A stretch of DNA of 64,000 nucleotides from Fen-183 sp036504335. Its GTDB lineage: Bacteria > Acidobacteriota > Thermoanaerobaculia > UBA5066. The DNA is taken from NCBI GenBank assembly GCA_036504335.1, contig DASXVJ010000023.1:62001-126000 (forward strand), given 5' to 3'. The translations under genes and the position numbers were made by a program. Each line of letters opens with the position of its first letter. Position 1 is the first letter of the stretch. The notes under the pieces are model-generated. The model saw only the letters and a list, made by a program, of their open reading frames with translations. It was not told the DNA's origin and did no database searches. Below, in pieces: positions 1 to 8,321 of this stretch.

Positions 1-645
1 GATGCGCAGGATCTTCCCGTTCAGGATGTTCCGGTCGCGGGACGCGTCGTTCGCGCCCGCGCAGCCGCTGTCGCCCGCGTAATCGCACCCGCCGTCGCCG
101 ATGCCGGCATAAAGGTACCCGTCCGGCCCGACGCGCAGCTGCCCGCCGTTGTGGTTGCCCGCGAAGTTCGTGACGCCGTCGAGGAGGACGACCTCCGTCG
201 CCGGGTTGATGACGTTTGCCGTGGGGACGTCCAGCGTGAAACGCGAGATCCGTTCGACGGGGCTCGCCGTCGAGCTCGTCGGGCAGCCCGCCGCGTTCTT
301 GTTGAACGTGTAGTACAGGTAGACGTAGTGATTCGCCGTGAACTGCGGGTCGATGGCGACGCCGAGGAGGCCGCGCTCGCCGTTCGAGCAGACCGCCGAG
401 CCGAGCGAGAGCGCCGGCGTCGGAAGTAGCGTCCCGCCCGAGATCACACGCAGCGCCCCGCCCTGAGTGGCCACGAGCAGCCGCCCGTCGGGCGTGAACG
501 CGAGGGCCGTCGGCGCCCCGACAGTCGCGACGAGGGCTTCGCCGAAGCCGGGGGGAAGGGTGACGGCGGTGGCCGAGAGGGCGAGAAACGCCGAAAAGGC
601 CCCAGCAAGCAGCATTCGACCGTAGATACGCGGGAGTAGGGACAT
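1..645 (-). CDS. PQQ-dependent sugar dehydrogenase (glucose/sorbosone dehydrogenase family), 3' end missing
   Basis: The gene starts at 645 (ATG) and runs off the left edge after 215 codons, so the C-terminal part is absent. Residues 1-30 form a Sec-type signal peptide, so the enzyme is exported. The mature part shows hallmarks of the six-bladed propeller of soluble PQQ aldose/sorbosone dehydrogenases: TPDGRLLVAT (51-60), ERGLLGVAIDP (90-100), and NHNGGQLRVGPDGYLYAGIG (164-183), whose His belongs to the active-site region of the family. The family oxidises sugars or related alcohols in the periplasm using PQQ and Ca2+. The real substrate cannot be read here. The neighbouring gene pair at 745 is divergent. 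Confidence 0.85.
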   Translation of the reverse strand, partial: MSLLPRIYGRMLLAGAFSAFLALSATAVTLPPGFGEALVATVGAPTALAFTPDGRLLVATQGGALRVISGGTLLPTPALSLGSAVCSNGERGLLGVAIDPQFTANHYVYLYYTFNKNAAGCPTSSTASPVERISRFTLDVPTANVINPATEVVLLDGVTNFAGNHNGGQLRVGPDGYLYAGIGDGGCDYAGDSGCAGANDASRDRNILNGKILRI

Positions 646-716
646 GGGGCCTCCGGGGGGAAGTGTTCGGAGGCAACGGGGCCGGGCGATTTCCCTGCTT
701 CGGCCCATAATTCGTC

Positions 717-732
717 CGGAGGGTTTCCTCCG
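717..732. promoter_or_regulatory. Perfect inverted repeat upstream of the nucleotidyltransferase pair
   Basis: CGGAGG-GTTT-CCTCCG is a perfect 6-bp stem with a 4-nt loop, ending 12 nt before the ATG at 745. It could be an mRNA hairpin controlling translation or a protein-binding site for autoregulation. Only the symmetry and position support this. Confidence 0.3.
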
Positions 733-744
733 TACGAGGATTTG

Positions 745-984
745 ATGGCAATCCAGGAGACGAGGCATGACACCAGGCGCTCCGGGGCCATCCCCCCGGA
801 ATGGTTGGAGGAGTTCGAGGCGGCTGCGCGGCGTTCGCTGAAGACCCGCTTTCGGTATGCCTTCATCAAGACGCATCGACCCGTTCTAGATGACGCCCCG
901 TTTCGCGCCTTCGACTCGATGGAAGCCTACAGGCGCTGGTGCGAAGAGAACCTGCCGGATTGGCTCGGGTATGGGCGCGTTTGA
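745..984 (+). CDS. Small conserved protein coupled to a nucleotidyltransferase (antitoxin-like position)
   Basis: A 79-residue acidic/basic mixed protein without signal peptide. ATG at 745 is preferred over the TTG one codon earlier because GAGG lies 6 nt upstream. The C-terminal half (FDSMEAYRRWCEENLPDWLG) resembles short proteins that often sit directly before minimal nucleotidyltransferase genes (recalled, not searched). It overlaps the next gene by 14 bp, so the two are translationally coupled. A role as antitoxin or accessory subunit is inferred from that arrangement only. Confidence 0.6.
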   Translation: MAIQETRHDTRRSGAIPPEWLEEFEAAARRSLKTRFRYAFIKTHRPVLDDAPFRAFDSMEAYRRWCEENLPDWLGYGRV

Positions 985-1438
985 ATACCATCAGGCCGAG
1001 GAGATTCGTGACGCGTTTTCGCGCCACGGGGTGCGGTACCTCTTCATCGGAAAGTCCGGAGCCATCCTCCTCGGCTTCCCGGACACGACCCAGGACGCCG
1101 ATCTCTTCGTCGAACGGTCGCCGAAAAACGGTGAAGCGCTTGCCGCCGCCCTTCCAGAACTCGGCTTCGACTTGACCGCTCAGCAGGCACAGGAAATCCG
1201 GTCGGGGAAGGACTTCGTCCAGCTCAAGAACGGCCCGTTCGACCTCGATCTCGTGTTCGCGCCCGACGGCATCGAGACTTTCACGGAGGCCTGGAATCGA
1301 CGGGTCGAAGTGGAGGGATTCCCGGTGTGCCACCCGGACGACATCATCGCCAGCAAGGAAGCGACGAACCGCCAGAAGGACCGGGAATCCCTGCCCAGAC
1401 TGCGCTCGTTCAGGGATTACTGGAAGGCTCGGCGATGA
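971..1438 (+). CDS. Nucleotidyltransferase-fold protein (AbiEii/MNT-like)
   Basis: A 155-residue protein. It has a Gly-Lys-Ser-Gly turn (27-30) followed by the acidic pair D42/D44 in QDADLF, the usual pattern of the polymerase-beta nucleotidyltransferase core ('G[GS]..lxlxG...T.DiDlfv'). The third acidic residue could be D97 or D99 in FDLDLVF. ATG at 971 is chosen because it begins the conserved fold and lies inside the end of the upstream gene; longer frames to 890 run through that gene. Proteins of this family act as nucleotidyl-adding toxins or tRNA/antibiotic modifiers. Together with the 79-aa partner this looks like a two-gene toxin-antitoxin-like cassette. Confidence 0.7.
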   Translation: MGAFEYHQAEEIRDAFSRHGVRYLFIGKSGAILLGFPDTTQDADLFVERSPKNGEALAAALPELGFDLTAQQAQEIRSGKDFVQLKNGPFDLDLVFAPDGIETFTEAWNRRVEVEGFPVCHPDDIIASKEATNRQKDRESLPRLRSFRDYWKARR

Positions 1439-1441
1439 GGC

Positions 1442-2542
1442 TTACAGCTCTCTCAGCGCCCGAGCCGGCCGGATCCTGAGGGCGTGGACGAGCGGCGGGA
1501 GCGACGCGAGGAGACCGGCCGCGAGGACGGTCGCGATGCCCTCGGCGGCCGAGGCGGCGGGGAGGCGGGCGGGGATCACGCCTAGGAAGCCCGCTCGCGT
1601 CAGAAGCCGCAGGATCGCCGCGGCGGCCGGAAGGCCCAGCGCGGCTCCGCCCGCCGAAAGCAGCAGCCCCTCCGCGATCACGAGCCGGGCGATCCGCGCC
1701 CGCCGCCAGCCGATCGCGCGCAGGAGACCGATCTCGCCCGTCCGCTCGGCCACGTTCATCGAGAGCGTGTTCGAGATGCCGAGCGCCGCGATCGCGAGCG
1801 CCAGCAGGGCGAGGGTCCGCGCGAAGCGGGCGAAGCTCTTCAGCCAGTCCTGCTGCCGGGCGAAGAGGTCGGCGGGAATGGCTTCCAGCTCGGGCGTTGC
1901 GGCCGTCACCGCCGCGACGACGTTCTCCGGAACGGCGCCCGGAGAAATGGTGACGAGGGCGAGGTTGACGAGGTCCCCAAGTCGGAACGCCTCCTGGGCG
2001 TCGGGCCTGTCGAGAAGCACGCCGCCGTCGAGAAGCTGCCGGCCCGTCCGGTAGACGCCCGTCACGGTGAACTCGCGGCGGCCGATGATGGCCACGCGGT
2101 CACCTGGCTTCAGGTCCAGCTCCCGCGCCGCGTCCGCTCCTGCGAGGATCTCGTTCTTCCCCGGCGCAAAGGCGCGCCCGGCCACGACCTTGAGGCCGAG
2201 AACGCCCAGCGCCTCCGGCGCCGCGCCAAAGACGAAGAAGCGGGGCCGCGTCTCGAGTTTCGTCACTCCCACGACGACGGGCGTCAGCTCCGCGACGCCG
2301 GGGGCGCGGCGAATCGCCGCGACCTCGTCGGGACGGATCCGTGACTGCCACGGGATCGGCATTCCGGAGCGCTGCACGATGAGATCGATCCGGAGACTTC
2401 GGACGATCGACTCGGTCTCCTCGACGACCCCCGCCGATGCCGACACGAGGACGAGGTACGTCGTGACGCCGAGCGCGATGCCGAGGAGCGTCAGCGCGCT
2501 GCGGACGGGGCGGCGGAGGAGGTTGCGAAACGCGAATGGCAT
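1442..2542 (-). CDS. ABC transporter permease, MacB/LolC type (FtsX family)
   Basis: A 366-residue inner-membrane protein. It has an N-terminal membrane helix (about 14-38), a large extracytoplasmic MacB-PCD-like domain, then three C-terminal helices (about 246-270, 291-315 and 335-355) forming an FtsX domain. The motif TGEIGLLRAIGWRRARI just after helix 2 is the cytoplasmic coupling helix typical of MacB/LolE. The family moves lipoproteins, peptides or drugs by mechanotransmission. Its ATPase partner is encoded head-to-head 31 bp away, an unusual layout. ATG at 2542 is used because it starts the transmembrane region; the frame upstream runs antisense through the ATPase gene. Confidence 0.88.
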   Translation of the reverse strand: MPFAFRNLLRRPVRSALTLLGIALGVTTYLVLVSASAGVVEETESIVRSLRIDLIVQRSGMPIPWQSRIRPDEVAAIRRAPGVAELTPVVVGVTKLETRPRFFVFGAAPEALGVLGLKVVAGRAFAPGKNEILAGADAARELDLKPGDRVAIIGRREFTVTGVYRTGRQLLDGGVLLDRPDAQEAFRLGDLVNLALVTISPGAVPENVVAAVTAATPELEAIPADLFARQQDWLKSFARFARTLALLALAIAALGISNTLSMNVAERTGEIGLLRAIGWRRARIARLVIAEGLLLSAGGAALGLPAAAAILRLLTRAGFLGVIPARLPAASAAEGIATVLAAGLLASLPPLVHALRIRPARALREL

Positions 2543-2573
2543 GGTGTCGAGGGGTCCCCTATAGTCGCTCACG

Positions 2574-3245
2574 ATGCCGCCCGGTGTCTCGATCCGCCTC
2601 GAGAACGTCGCGAAGTCGTTCGACGGCGGCCTCGTGAAGGCGCTGCGCGGCGTCTCGCTTACGGTGGCAGCGGGGGAGTCGGTCGCCATCATGGGGCCGA
2701 CCGGTTGCGGCAAGTCGACGCTTCTGTCGATGGTCGGCCTGCTCGATGAGCCCGACTCGGGCGCCGTCTTGCTCGACGGCCGCCCGGCCGCCGACTTCGA
2801 GCCCGCCGAGGACTTCCGCGCCACGCGCGTCGGCTTCGTCTTCCAGTTCCACCACCTTCTCCCGCACCTCTCGGTCGTCGAAAACGTCGAGCTGCCTCTC
2901 GCCGGACGCGCCGGCCGCGCTGAGGCGCGCGCCCGGGCCACGGAAGCGCTCGCACTCGTGGGGCTGGAGCACCGGGCGCGGACGCTCGCGGCCCGCGTCT
3001 CCGGGGGTGAGCGTCAGCTCGCGGCGCTGGCCCGCGCGCTCGTCGGGACGCCCGACCTCATCCTGGCGGACGAACCCACCGGCAGCGTGGACTCGGAGAC
3101 GGGGGCTCGCATCCTCGCGCTCCTCGAAGGCTGGAACGCCCGCACCTCGGGGACGCTGCTCGTCGTCTCGCACGACCCAGCCGTTGCGGCGCGCTGCCGG
3201 CGGCTCGTAAAGATGCGGGACGGTGCCGTCGTCGACGACGCCTAG
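2574..3245 (+). CDS. ABC transporter ATP-binding protein, MacB/LolD type
   Basis: A 223-residue ATPase with all canonical parts: Walker A GPTGCGKST (41-49), Q-loop Q91, signature VSGGERQ (142-148) and Walker B with the catalytic Glu in LILADEPTGS (162-171). It is LolD/MacB-like and should power the permease encoded divergently next door. A TATAGT hexamer ends 8 nt before the ATG, so the mRNA may have almost no leader. The stop codon is shared with the convergent gene: CTAG at 3242-3245 supplies TAG on both strands. Confidence 0.93.
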   Translation: MPPGVSIRLENVAKSFDGGLVKALRGVSLTVAAGESVAIMGPTGCGKSTLLSMVGLLDEPDSGAVLLDGRPAADFEPAEDFRATRVGFVFQFHHLLPHLSVVENVELPLAGRAGRAEARARATEALALVGLEHRARTLAARVSGGERQLAALARALVGTPDLILADEPTGSVDSETGARILALLEGWNARTSGTLLVVSHDPAVAARCRRLVKMRDGAVVDDA

Positions 3246-4324
3246 TGGCTTCCCACCTTCTTGAACGTCGGCGGCGGGTCGGGCTCGATGAGACCCCGTG
3301 CGTGGAACCAGTCCGAGAGCAGGTTGTTCTCGTAGGCCCGGATGCTGGGACAGTGCCCCTTCTTGTAGTCCCCGGCCCACTTGTAGTAGCCCTGCCAGTC
3401 GATGACTGGCGAGAGAAGGACGCCATCTCCCGTTCCGTTGTCGACCGTAGAGGCATAGACGAAGAAGGTCGGCTGGCTTTTCATCGCGTACTTCGTCGGG
3501 CACTTCGTCGGATCGCAGGGATTTGAGCAGAACGTGTCGGTGACCGAGGTGCAGGGATTGGCGACGAGCACGGGATCGAGGCGGACTTCGATACGGCCCG
3601 GCGCCGAGCCGAGGCTCGTGACGCCGAAGTCACTCAAGGCCCACTGCCTGAACGATAGGGCCTCGATTGTCTGAGTCGATTCCGGCACCACCAGGGTGCC
3701 GGCCCCGTTGAAGATCTTCACCAGGATTCTGATGCGGGCCGTCGAGAAGTTTGCCGCGGAGAGATTCGTACGGAAGCCCGGCGCGGCGGTCCCCGTGTGG
3801 CGAACGCCCGGAATCACCGAGGGGTAGGTCGTGTAGTTCATCCCGGTCAGATTCGGGTCGGCCGCCGTGCTGTAGGTCCCCTTCGGATCGCCCGTGTTGT
3901 AGGTCCGTGAGGTTACGGCGAGAAGGCCCGGGTAAGAAGTGGGAGGGCTCGAGACGTTGCAGTTGACTGGCGTGATGTCGGCGACAACCATGAATCCCTT
4001 GGTCCCGGCGGGAGCCGGAAAATAGGAGAGGTACTGACCGAGCACGTCCTCGAAGAACCTTGTCTGCCCCGGAAGAACGCCATCCCAGAACGGCAGAGAA
4101 CCGTCGAACGTGTTTGCGACGTCCGATGGAAAGAACCTCATCCCGACCTTGACCGTGGATGTGCCGATATTGGAAACGGCAATGTCGCTCTGCCAGAAAG
4201 TGCCGTTGAGCCCCGGCGCCTTTACGACAACCGGGACGAAGTGAAATGAATTCACGAGTTGGGCTGCGGCACTCGAGGAAAGAAGAACGACGACGGCAGC
4301 GAGAGCCGGGACCGCCTTGCGCAT
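3242..4324 (-). CDS. Secreted protein of unknown function
   Basis: A 360-residue protein. Residues 1-21 form a clear signal peptide (MRKAVPALAAVVVLLSSSAA, cleavage near AAAQ). The mature part is rich in Ser, Thr, Asn and aromatic residues with alternating hydrophobic strands, which suggests a beta-sandwich. A Cys cluster near residues 255-275 (NPCTS, DTFCSNPCD, TKCPT) could form disulfides or bind metal. I do not recognise a named domain. It is tail-to-tail with the ABC ATPase and divergent from the membrane protein at 4502. Confidence 0.75.
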   Translation of the reverse strand: MRKAVPALAAVVVLLSSSAAAQLVNSFHFVPVVVKAPGLNGTFWQSDIAVSNIGTSTVKVGMRFFPSDVANTFDGSLPFWDGVLPGQTRFFEDVLGQYLSYFPAPAGTKGFMVVADITPVNCNVSSPPTSYPGLLAVTSRTYNTGDPKGTYSTAADPNLTGMNYTTYPSVIPGVRHTGTAAPGFRTNLSAANFSTARIRILVKIFNGAGTLVVPESTQTIEALSFRQWALSDFGVTSLGSAPGRIEVRLDPVLVANPCTSVTDTFCSNPCDPTKCPTKYAMKSQPTFFVYASTVDNGTGDGVLLSPVIDWQGYYKWAGDYKKGHCPSIRAYENNLLSDWFHARGLIEPDPPPTFKKVGSH

Positions 4325-4501
4325 GAGACCTCCCCTTCGAGGAGCCAGACCACTCCCACGACGTGGGCGACACGCTCACCCGACCGAGTTGCTCCTCAAA
4401 GATGAATTTAGGCCGAACAACCGCTGGCGGCATGGTGCAGATGCTTCAGGCCTCGTTTTCGCCCGTCCCGGCATACTTTCGGCCAGGTCACGCTTCCAGT
4501 C

Positions 4502-5368
4502 ATGCTTCAGGATCTCTACAAGCTGATCCTCGCGAAAACGGACTTTCTGTACACGGTCCTCGTCCAGACGCCTTTCTTCTTTTTCGACATCTGGTCGATC
4601 GTCCACTTCTTCACGGGCGGGATCCTGATGCTGATCCTCGCGGCCAGGCGGATCTCGCGGCCGTTCTTCGTGCTGTTCCTACTTCTCTTCCTCTACGAGC
4701 TCGTCGAGCTCGAGTTCACCTACCTCGCCATCAACGTGTTCCGGCCGGAGATCCTCCTGGACCAGGTGACCGATATCTGGGTCGGGCTGCTCGGAGGCTT
4801 CGCCGCTTTGAGGCTGCGCAGGCGGCTCGCAGATCGGGAGCCCTTCTTGACGACCCGGACAGCTCCCGTCGTCCGCGACCTGGCTGTCGCCGTCACGGTG
4901 TCGGCCGTCTGGGTGGCGTTTTACGGCTACCGCTACAACGTGGACTTCTTAAACTCCCGCGGGATCAACTGGTGGGCGTTTCTCTGCTGGAGCGGCGAGC
5001 TTTTCACGATTCTCCGCTTTTTCGAATGGCTGCGGGGCACGGTCTACCCATGGTGGCTGGCAATTCCGGCGACGTGGGCCGCCTACGCCGCCACTCTCCT
5101 GACCGCCGAGTACATCGGGTACGCCCTTCTCGGGATCCGCGAGGTGCACGGTGAGCGCCCCCTGATCTTCGGCGTAATCCACGGGACGACGACGCTGAAG
5201 CTTTACTACTCCGTCGCGGGCCTGCTCGCGATCGCGATCGCGGCCAGCGTGCGGCGCCTCACCGGCGCCGGCGCTGCCGGCGAAAGGGCGGCCGCGGCTA
5301 CTGCCAGTACCCCGTCACGTCCACGATCACGTGCACCGTGCCCGACGGGATCGTCGTCGTCACCGTGA
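4502..5368 (+). CDS. Polytopic membrane protein of unknown function
   Basis: A 288-residue protein with about five or six hydrophobic helices, e.g. IVHFFTGGILMLILAA, FVLFLLLFLYELVELEF and YSVAGLLAIAIAA. Charged residues within the segments (ELVELEF, EYIGY) may form a polar path. No family is recognised. The last 25 or so residues (Ala/Thr/Ser/Pro-rich) are read from DNA that is antisense to a decayed gene at 5298-5765. The native stop may therefore have been lost, with the frame running into the remnant. A CATACT hexamer lies about 25 nt upstream of the ATG. Confidence 0.65.
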   Translation: MLQDLYKLILAKTDFLYTVLVQTPFFFFDIWSIVHFFTGGILMLILAARRISRPFFVLFLLLFLYELVELEFTYLAINVFRPEILLDQVTDIWVGLLGGFAALRLRRRLADREPFLTTRTAPVVRDLAVAVTVSAVWVAFYGYRYNVDFLNSRGINWWAFLCWSGELFTILRFFEWLRGTVYPWWLAIPATWAAYAATLLTAEYIGYALLGIREVHGERPLIFGVIHGTTTLKLYYSVAGLLAIAIAASVRRLTGAGAAGERAAAATASTPSRPRSRAPCPTGSSSSP

Positions 5369-5765
5369 CGCTGCCCGTCGGCGTCCCGAAGAGGCCGAGC
5401 ACCGCGTTGTTCGCGCGCGTCTGGCCTCCCCGAAATTGCACGGCGGCCCGAGGGCCACGCCGCAGCGGCCCGTCAGCACGAACGTCCGCGTCCCACTCGC
5501 CTGCAGCACGCGCGTCGTTCACGCGCGTGTCGATCGCGCGGCAGGGAGGCAGTGACGTCAGCGTCGCGGCCGGCGGCGGCGTCACCGCGTAGTCGATGCG
5601 GCGCACCTGCCCACCGCCCGCGTACGTCGTGTAGTAGAGCGACGCCCCCGTCGCGCCTCCCGCCACGTAGTGATGGGAGGCCACGCGGGATCGGTCGGTT
5701 CGAGCAGGTCAAACCAGATACAGGTCGTGATCGGGTTGACCGGACAGCCCGCGTAGAGGCCGGCC
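5298..5765 (-). pseudogene. Remnant of a secreted PQQ-dehydrogenase-like protein with a PCRxIDTR domain
   Basis: Reading the minus strand, frame A near 5690-5760 gives GLYAGCPVNPITTCIWFDLL. The reading continues one frame over as ASHHYVAGG and TTYAGGGQVRRIDY, the C-terminal end of a sugar-dehydrogenase propeller. Next come PCRAIDTRVNDAR and, after a frame change, VLQASGTRTFVLTGRCGV, then back to GGQTRANNAVLGLF and VHVIVDVTGYWQ before TAG. Intact relatives at 21398 and 22755 have about 40 more residues between the GRCG and TRANN parts. At least two frameshifts, an internal deletion and a missing 5' end make this a degraded gene. An open stretch from GTG 5684 to 5298 survives but mixes frames. 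Confidence 0.7.
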
Positions 5766-6518
5766 TCAGGCCAGCAGATATTCCGTAGGGTTTGCTTCGC
5801 CGGGAACGAGCGGCGAGGGCTGGTAGCCGAAGCCGCTCAAGAATGCGAGGCATGTCCGTCGCAGCTCGTCCGAGTGAATGGAAAGGAAGATCCTCGGATG
5901 CTTCGCCTTCAGGACGGCCTCGGCTCCCCGGAGCACATCGAGCTCGGCCCCCTCGACGTCGATCTTGATGACATCCGGGGACGCGCCTATCCGAACAGCC
6001 ACGCCGTCGACGGTCACAGTCGGGACGAGGGTCCACCGACTCGGGTCGGGCAGGCTCTCCAGCTCGCTGGTTGGTTCCAGGTATCCCGTCGCGAAATTCG
6101 AGCCGGCGGAGAAATTGGCGAGAGCGAGACTGTTGGAACAAGCAGCCGCCACGACACTCACGTTCCGGCAGTCGTTCAGGATCAAGTGACGATGGAGGCA
6201 GGAGAGGTTTCGCAGGACCGGTTCGAACGCGAGAACCGAACCCGACTGGCCAACGAGACGCGAGCCGAGCACCGTGTAGTAACCGACGTTGGCGCCGATG
6301 TCGAAGAACAGCTGCCCCGGTCGAAGCGTGCCGACGAGCGCCGCCGTCTGATCACGCTCCATCTGATTGAGATACACGGAGGCGCCCCCACCTTCCCCGG
6401 CGAGAGTCCCGAGGACGAACCGCGCCCCCCTCAGTGGCCCGCGCAAGACGGGGTAGGCGATCCGCGGCAGTAGGCGCCCCGCGATGACTCGGCCGACCTT
6501 TCGCACGAAATCACTCAA
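5766..6518 (-). CDS. FkbM-family methyltransferase
   Basis: A 250-residue SAM-dependent methyltransferase. Motif I is FFDIGANVGYYT (about 70-81), and the family signature is IKIDVEGAELDVLRG (about 183-197). FkbM enzymes methylate hydroxyls of sugars or polyketides. Beside a glycan locus, a sugar O-methyltransferase is likely. The TTG start at 6518 is set by a GGAGGAG ribosome site 7 nt upstream. It is transcribed away from the epimerase at 6634, so it is the only member of the locus on the minus strand. The stop abuts the pseudogene. Confidence 0.88.
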   Translation of the reverse strand: MSDFVRKVGRVIAGRLLPRIAYPVLRGPLRGARFVLGTLAGEGGGASVYLNQMERDQTAALVGTLRPGQLFFDIGANVGYYTVLGSRLVGQSGSVLAFEPVLRNLSCLHRHLILNDCRNVSVVAAACSNSLALANFSAGSNFATGYLEPTSELESLPDPSRWTLVPTVTVDGVAVRIGASPDVIKIDVEGAELDVLRGAEAVLKAKHPRIFLSIHSDELRRTCLAFLSGFGYQPSPLVPGEANPTEYLLA

Positions 6519-6633
6519 ATAATGCTCCTCCGTTCAAGCGGCGAAGCAGCATAGCGTCATCCAGGGTCTCGCCTTTTCGTATCATGTCCGAGTTCTCGGT
6601 GCTGCTCCGTTCCTCTGAGCACGAAGGAGTTTC

Positions 6634-7638
6634 GTGGCAACAAGGGTTCTCGTCACCGGCGTCGCGGGTTTCATCGGTTCCCACGTGGCCGAGCACTGTC
6701 TGAAGCTGGGATTCTCGGTCGTGGGGGCCGATGACCTCTCCGGGGGATTCCTGGAAAATGTCCCGGCGGAGGTGGACTTTCGGGAGGGCTCCGTCGCAGA
6801 CCCGGCGTTCGTGAAGTCCCTGTTCGCGGGGTCTCGTTTCGACTACGTATACCACCTTGCCGCGTACGCCGCCGAGGGGCTGAGCCATTTCATCCGCCGG
6901 TTCAACTACGTCAACAACCTCGTCGGGACAGTCAACCTCGTCAACGAATCCGTGCTCGGCGGGGTGTCGAGTTTCGTCTTCACGTCCTCGATCGCCGTCT
7001 ATGGGCCGAACCAGACGCCGATGACGGAAGAGCTCGTGCCTCGGCCCGAAGATCCCTACGGGATCGCGAAGTACGCGGTCGAGCTGGATCTCGAAGCGGC
7101 GCATCGAATGTTCGGACTCTCATTCGTCGTCTTCCGGCCTCACAACGTCTATGGAGAGAGGCAGAACGTTGCGGACCGGTATCGAAACGTGATTGGCATT
7201 TTCATGAACCAGGTCATGAAAGGCGAACGCATGACCGTTTTCGGGGACGGGGAGCAGACGCGCGCGTTTTCCCATGTCGACGACGTCGCGCCACTCATCG
7301 CCCGGGCGCCGCTCGTTCCCGAAGCCCGCAATCAGGTGTTCAACGTCGGTGCCGACAGGCCGTACACGGTGAATGCGCTCGCAGGGGCGGTCGCCCGCGC
7401 CTTCGGGGTGGCTCCCGCGGTCGACCACCTGCCGGCGCGCCTCGAGGTCGTGCACGCCTTCGCCTCCCATGAGAAGGCCCGGCGTGTCTTCTCGCCGTCG
7501 GAACCGATCGCGCTCGAAGCGGGGATCGAACGCATGGCGCGCTGGGCGCGCGCCCGCGGCCCGGTCCGCCCGGTGACGTTCGACGCGATCGAGGTGCCCG
7601 TCAATCTGCCTCCGTCCTGGCGTCCCGCCGAAAAATGA
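6634..7638 (+). CDS. NAD-dependent epimerase/dehydratase (extended SDR)
   Basis: A 334-residue nucleotide-sugar enzyme. It has an N-terminal Rossmann motif TGVAGFIGSH (about 8-17), the active-site Ser in SSIAVYG, the YGIAK pair (Tyr-x3-Lys) and RPHNVYGERQN for substrate contacts, all as in UDP-glucose 4-epimerase-like enzymes. It probably makes an activated sugar for the downstream glycosyltransferases. GTG at 6634 is preceded by AAGGAG, which fixes the start. It is the first gene of a long + strand run and overlaps the next gene by 4 bp (ATGA). Confidence 0.9.
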   Translation: MATRVLVTGVAGFIGSHVAEHCLKLGFSVVGADDLSGGFLENVPAEVDFREGSVADPAFVKSLFAGSRFDYVYHLAAYAAEGLSHFIRRFNYVNNLVGTVNLVNESVLGGVSSFVFTSSIAVYGPNQTPMTEELVPRPEDPYGIAKYAVELDLEAAHRMFGLSFVVFRPHNVYGERQNVADRYRNVIGIFMNQVMKGERMTVFGDGEQTRAFSHVDDVAPLIARAPLVPEARNQVFNVGADRPYTVNALAGAVARAFGVAPAVDHLPARLEVVHAFASHEKARRVFSPSEPIALEAGIERMARWARARGPVRPVTFDAIEVPVNLPPSWRPAEK

Positions 7639-8321
7639 GGGCTGTGAGTGCCGGCGGTGCAGCGGACGTCTATCGGGAACGGGTCTACGAGAACGACGGA
7701 CTCCCGGCGCTCGTCGCGCTGTTCCGGCCCGAGGATCGACGAATTCTGGACGTGGGGTGCGGCGCTGGCGCCAACATGCGCCTCTTAGCGGCGACGGGCC
7801 GGGATGTCGCCGGTGTCACCCTCTCCGAAGAAGAAGCGTGCGCGGTTCGCGCCAGCGGCTTCACCTGTCATGTCTGCGACGTGGAACGCGACGACCTTCC
7901 CGTGGAAGACGCCTCGGTGGATGCGCTCGTCTTCAGCCACGTCCTCGAGCACATGGCCTGGCCGGAGACAGTCCTGCGACGGCATCTCCGGGTGCTGCGG
8001 CCCGGCGGCAGCGTCTACGTCGTGGTTCCGAATCCGGTTCAATTCCGGCAGCGATGGGAGTTCATTCGCGGGCGATTTCGCTACACAGAGACGGGGATCA
8101 TGGATCGGACGCATCTGCGCTTCTTCGACTTCGTCGCCGCGCGCGAGCTTCTGGTATCGGCGGGCCTCGAGGTCGTGCATCACGCGGCGGCGGGCCATGT
8201 CCCGCTCGGGCCCCTCCGCCGGGTCCTGCGCGGCCTGGCGCCTCGTCTCGACGCCGCGGCTTCCCGGCGATGGCCGGGGCTCTTCGGGTATCACCTGCTC
8301 GTCGCGGGTCGCCTCGCTTGA
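7635..8321 (+). CDS. Class I SAM-dependent methyltransferase
   Basis: A 228-residue protein. Motif I is ILDVGCGAGANMRLL (about 37-51); FSHVLEHMAWPE and LRPGGSVYVVVPN follow, as in the methyltransferase-11/23 group. The C-terminal 60 residues are Arg-rich and may bind membrane lipid or substrate. It overlaps the upstream epimerase and the downstream flippase by 4 bp each, so all three are coupled. A modification of a sugar precursor or a finished glycan is inferred from position. Confidence 0.88.
   Translation: MRAVSAGGAADVYRERVYENDGLPALVALFRPEDRRILDVGCGAGANMRLLAATGRDVAGVTLSEEEACAVRASGFTCHVCDVERDDLPVEDASVDALVFSHVLEHMAWPETVLRRHLRVLRPGGSVYVVVPNPVQFRQRWEFIRGRFRYTETGIMDRTHLRFFDFVAARELLVSAGLEVVHHAAAGHVPLGPLRRVLRGLAPRLDAAASRRWPGLFGYHLLVAGRLA

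Noticed and set aside
890..970. A longer start for the nucleotidyltransferase at 890
   Set aside because: The added residues come from another frame of the upstream 79-aa gene and show no fold. ATG 971 begins the conserved part.
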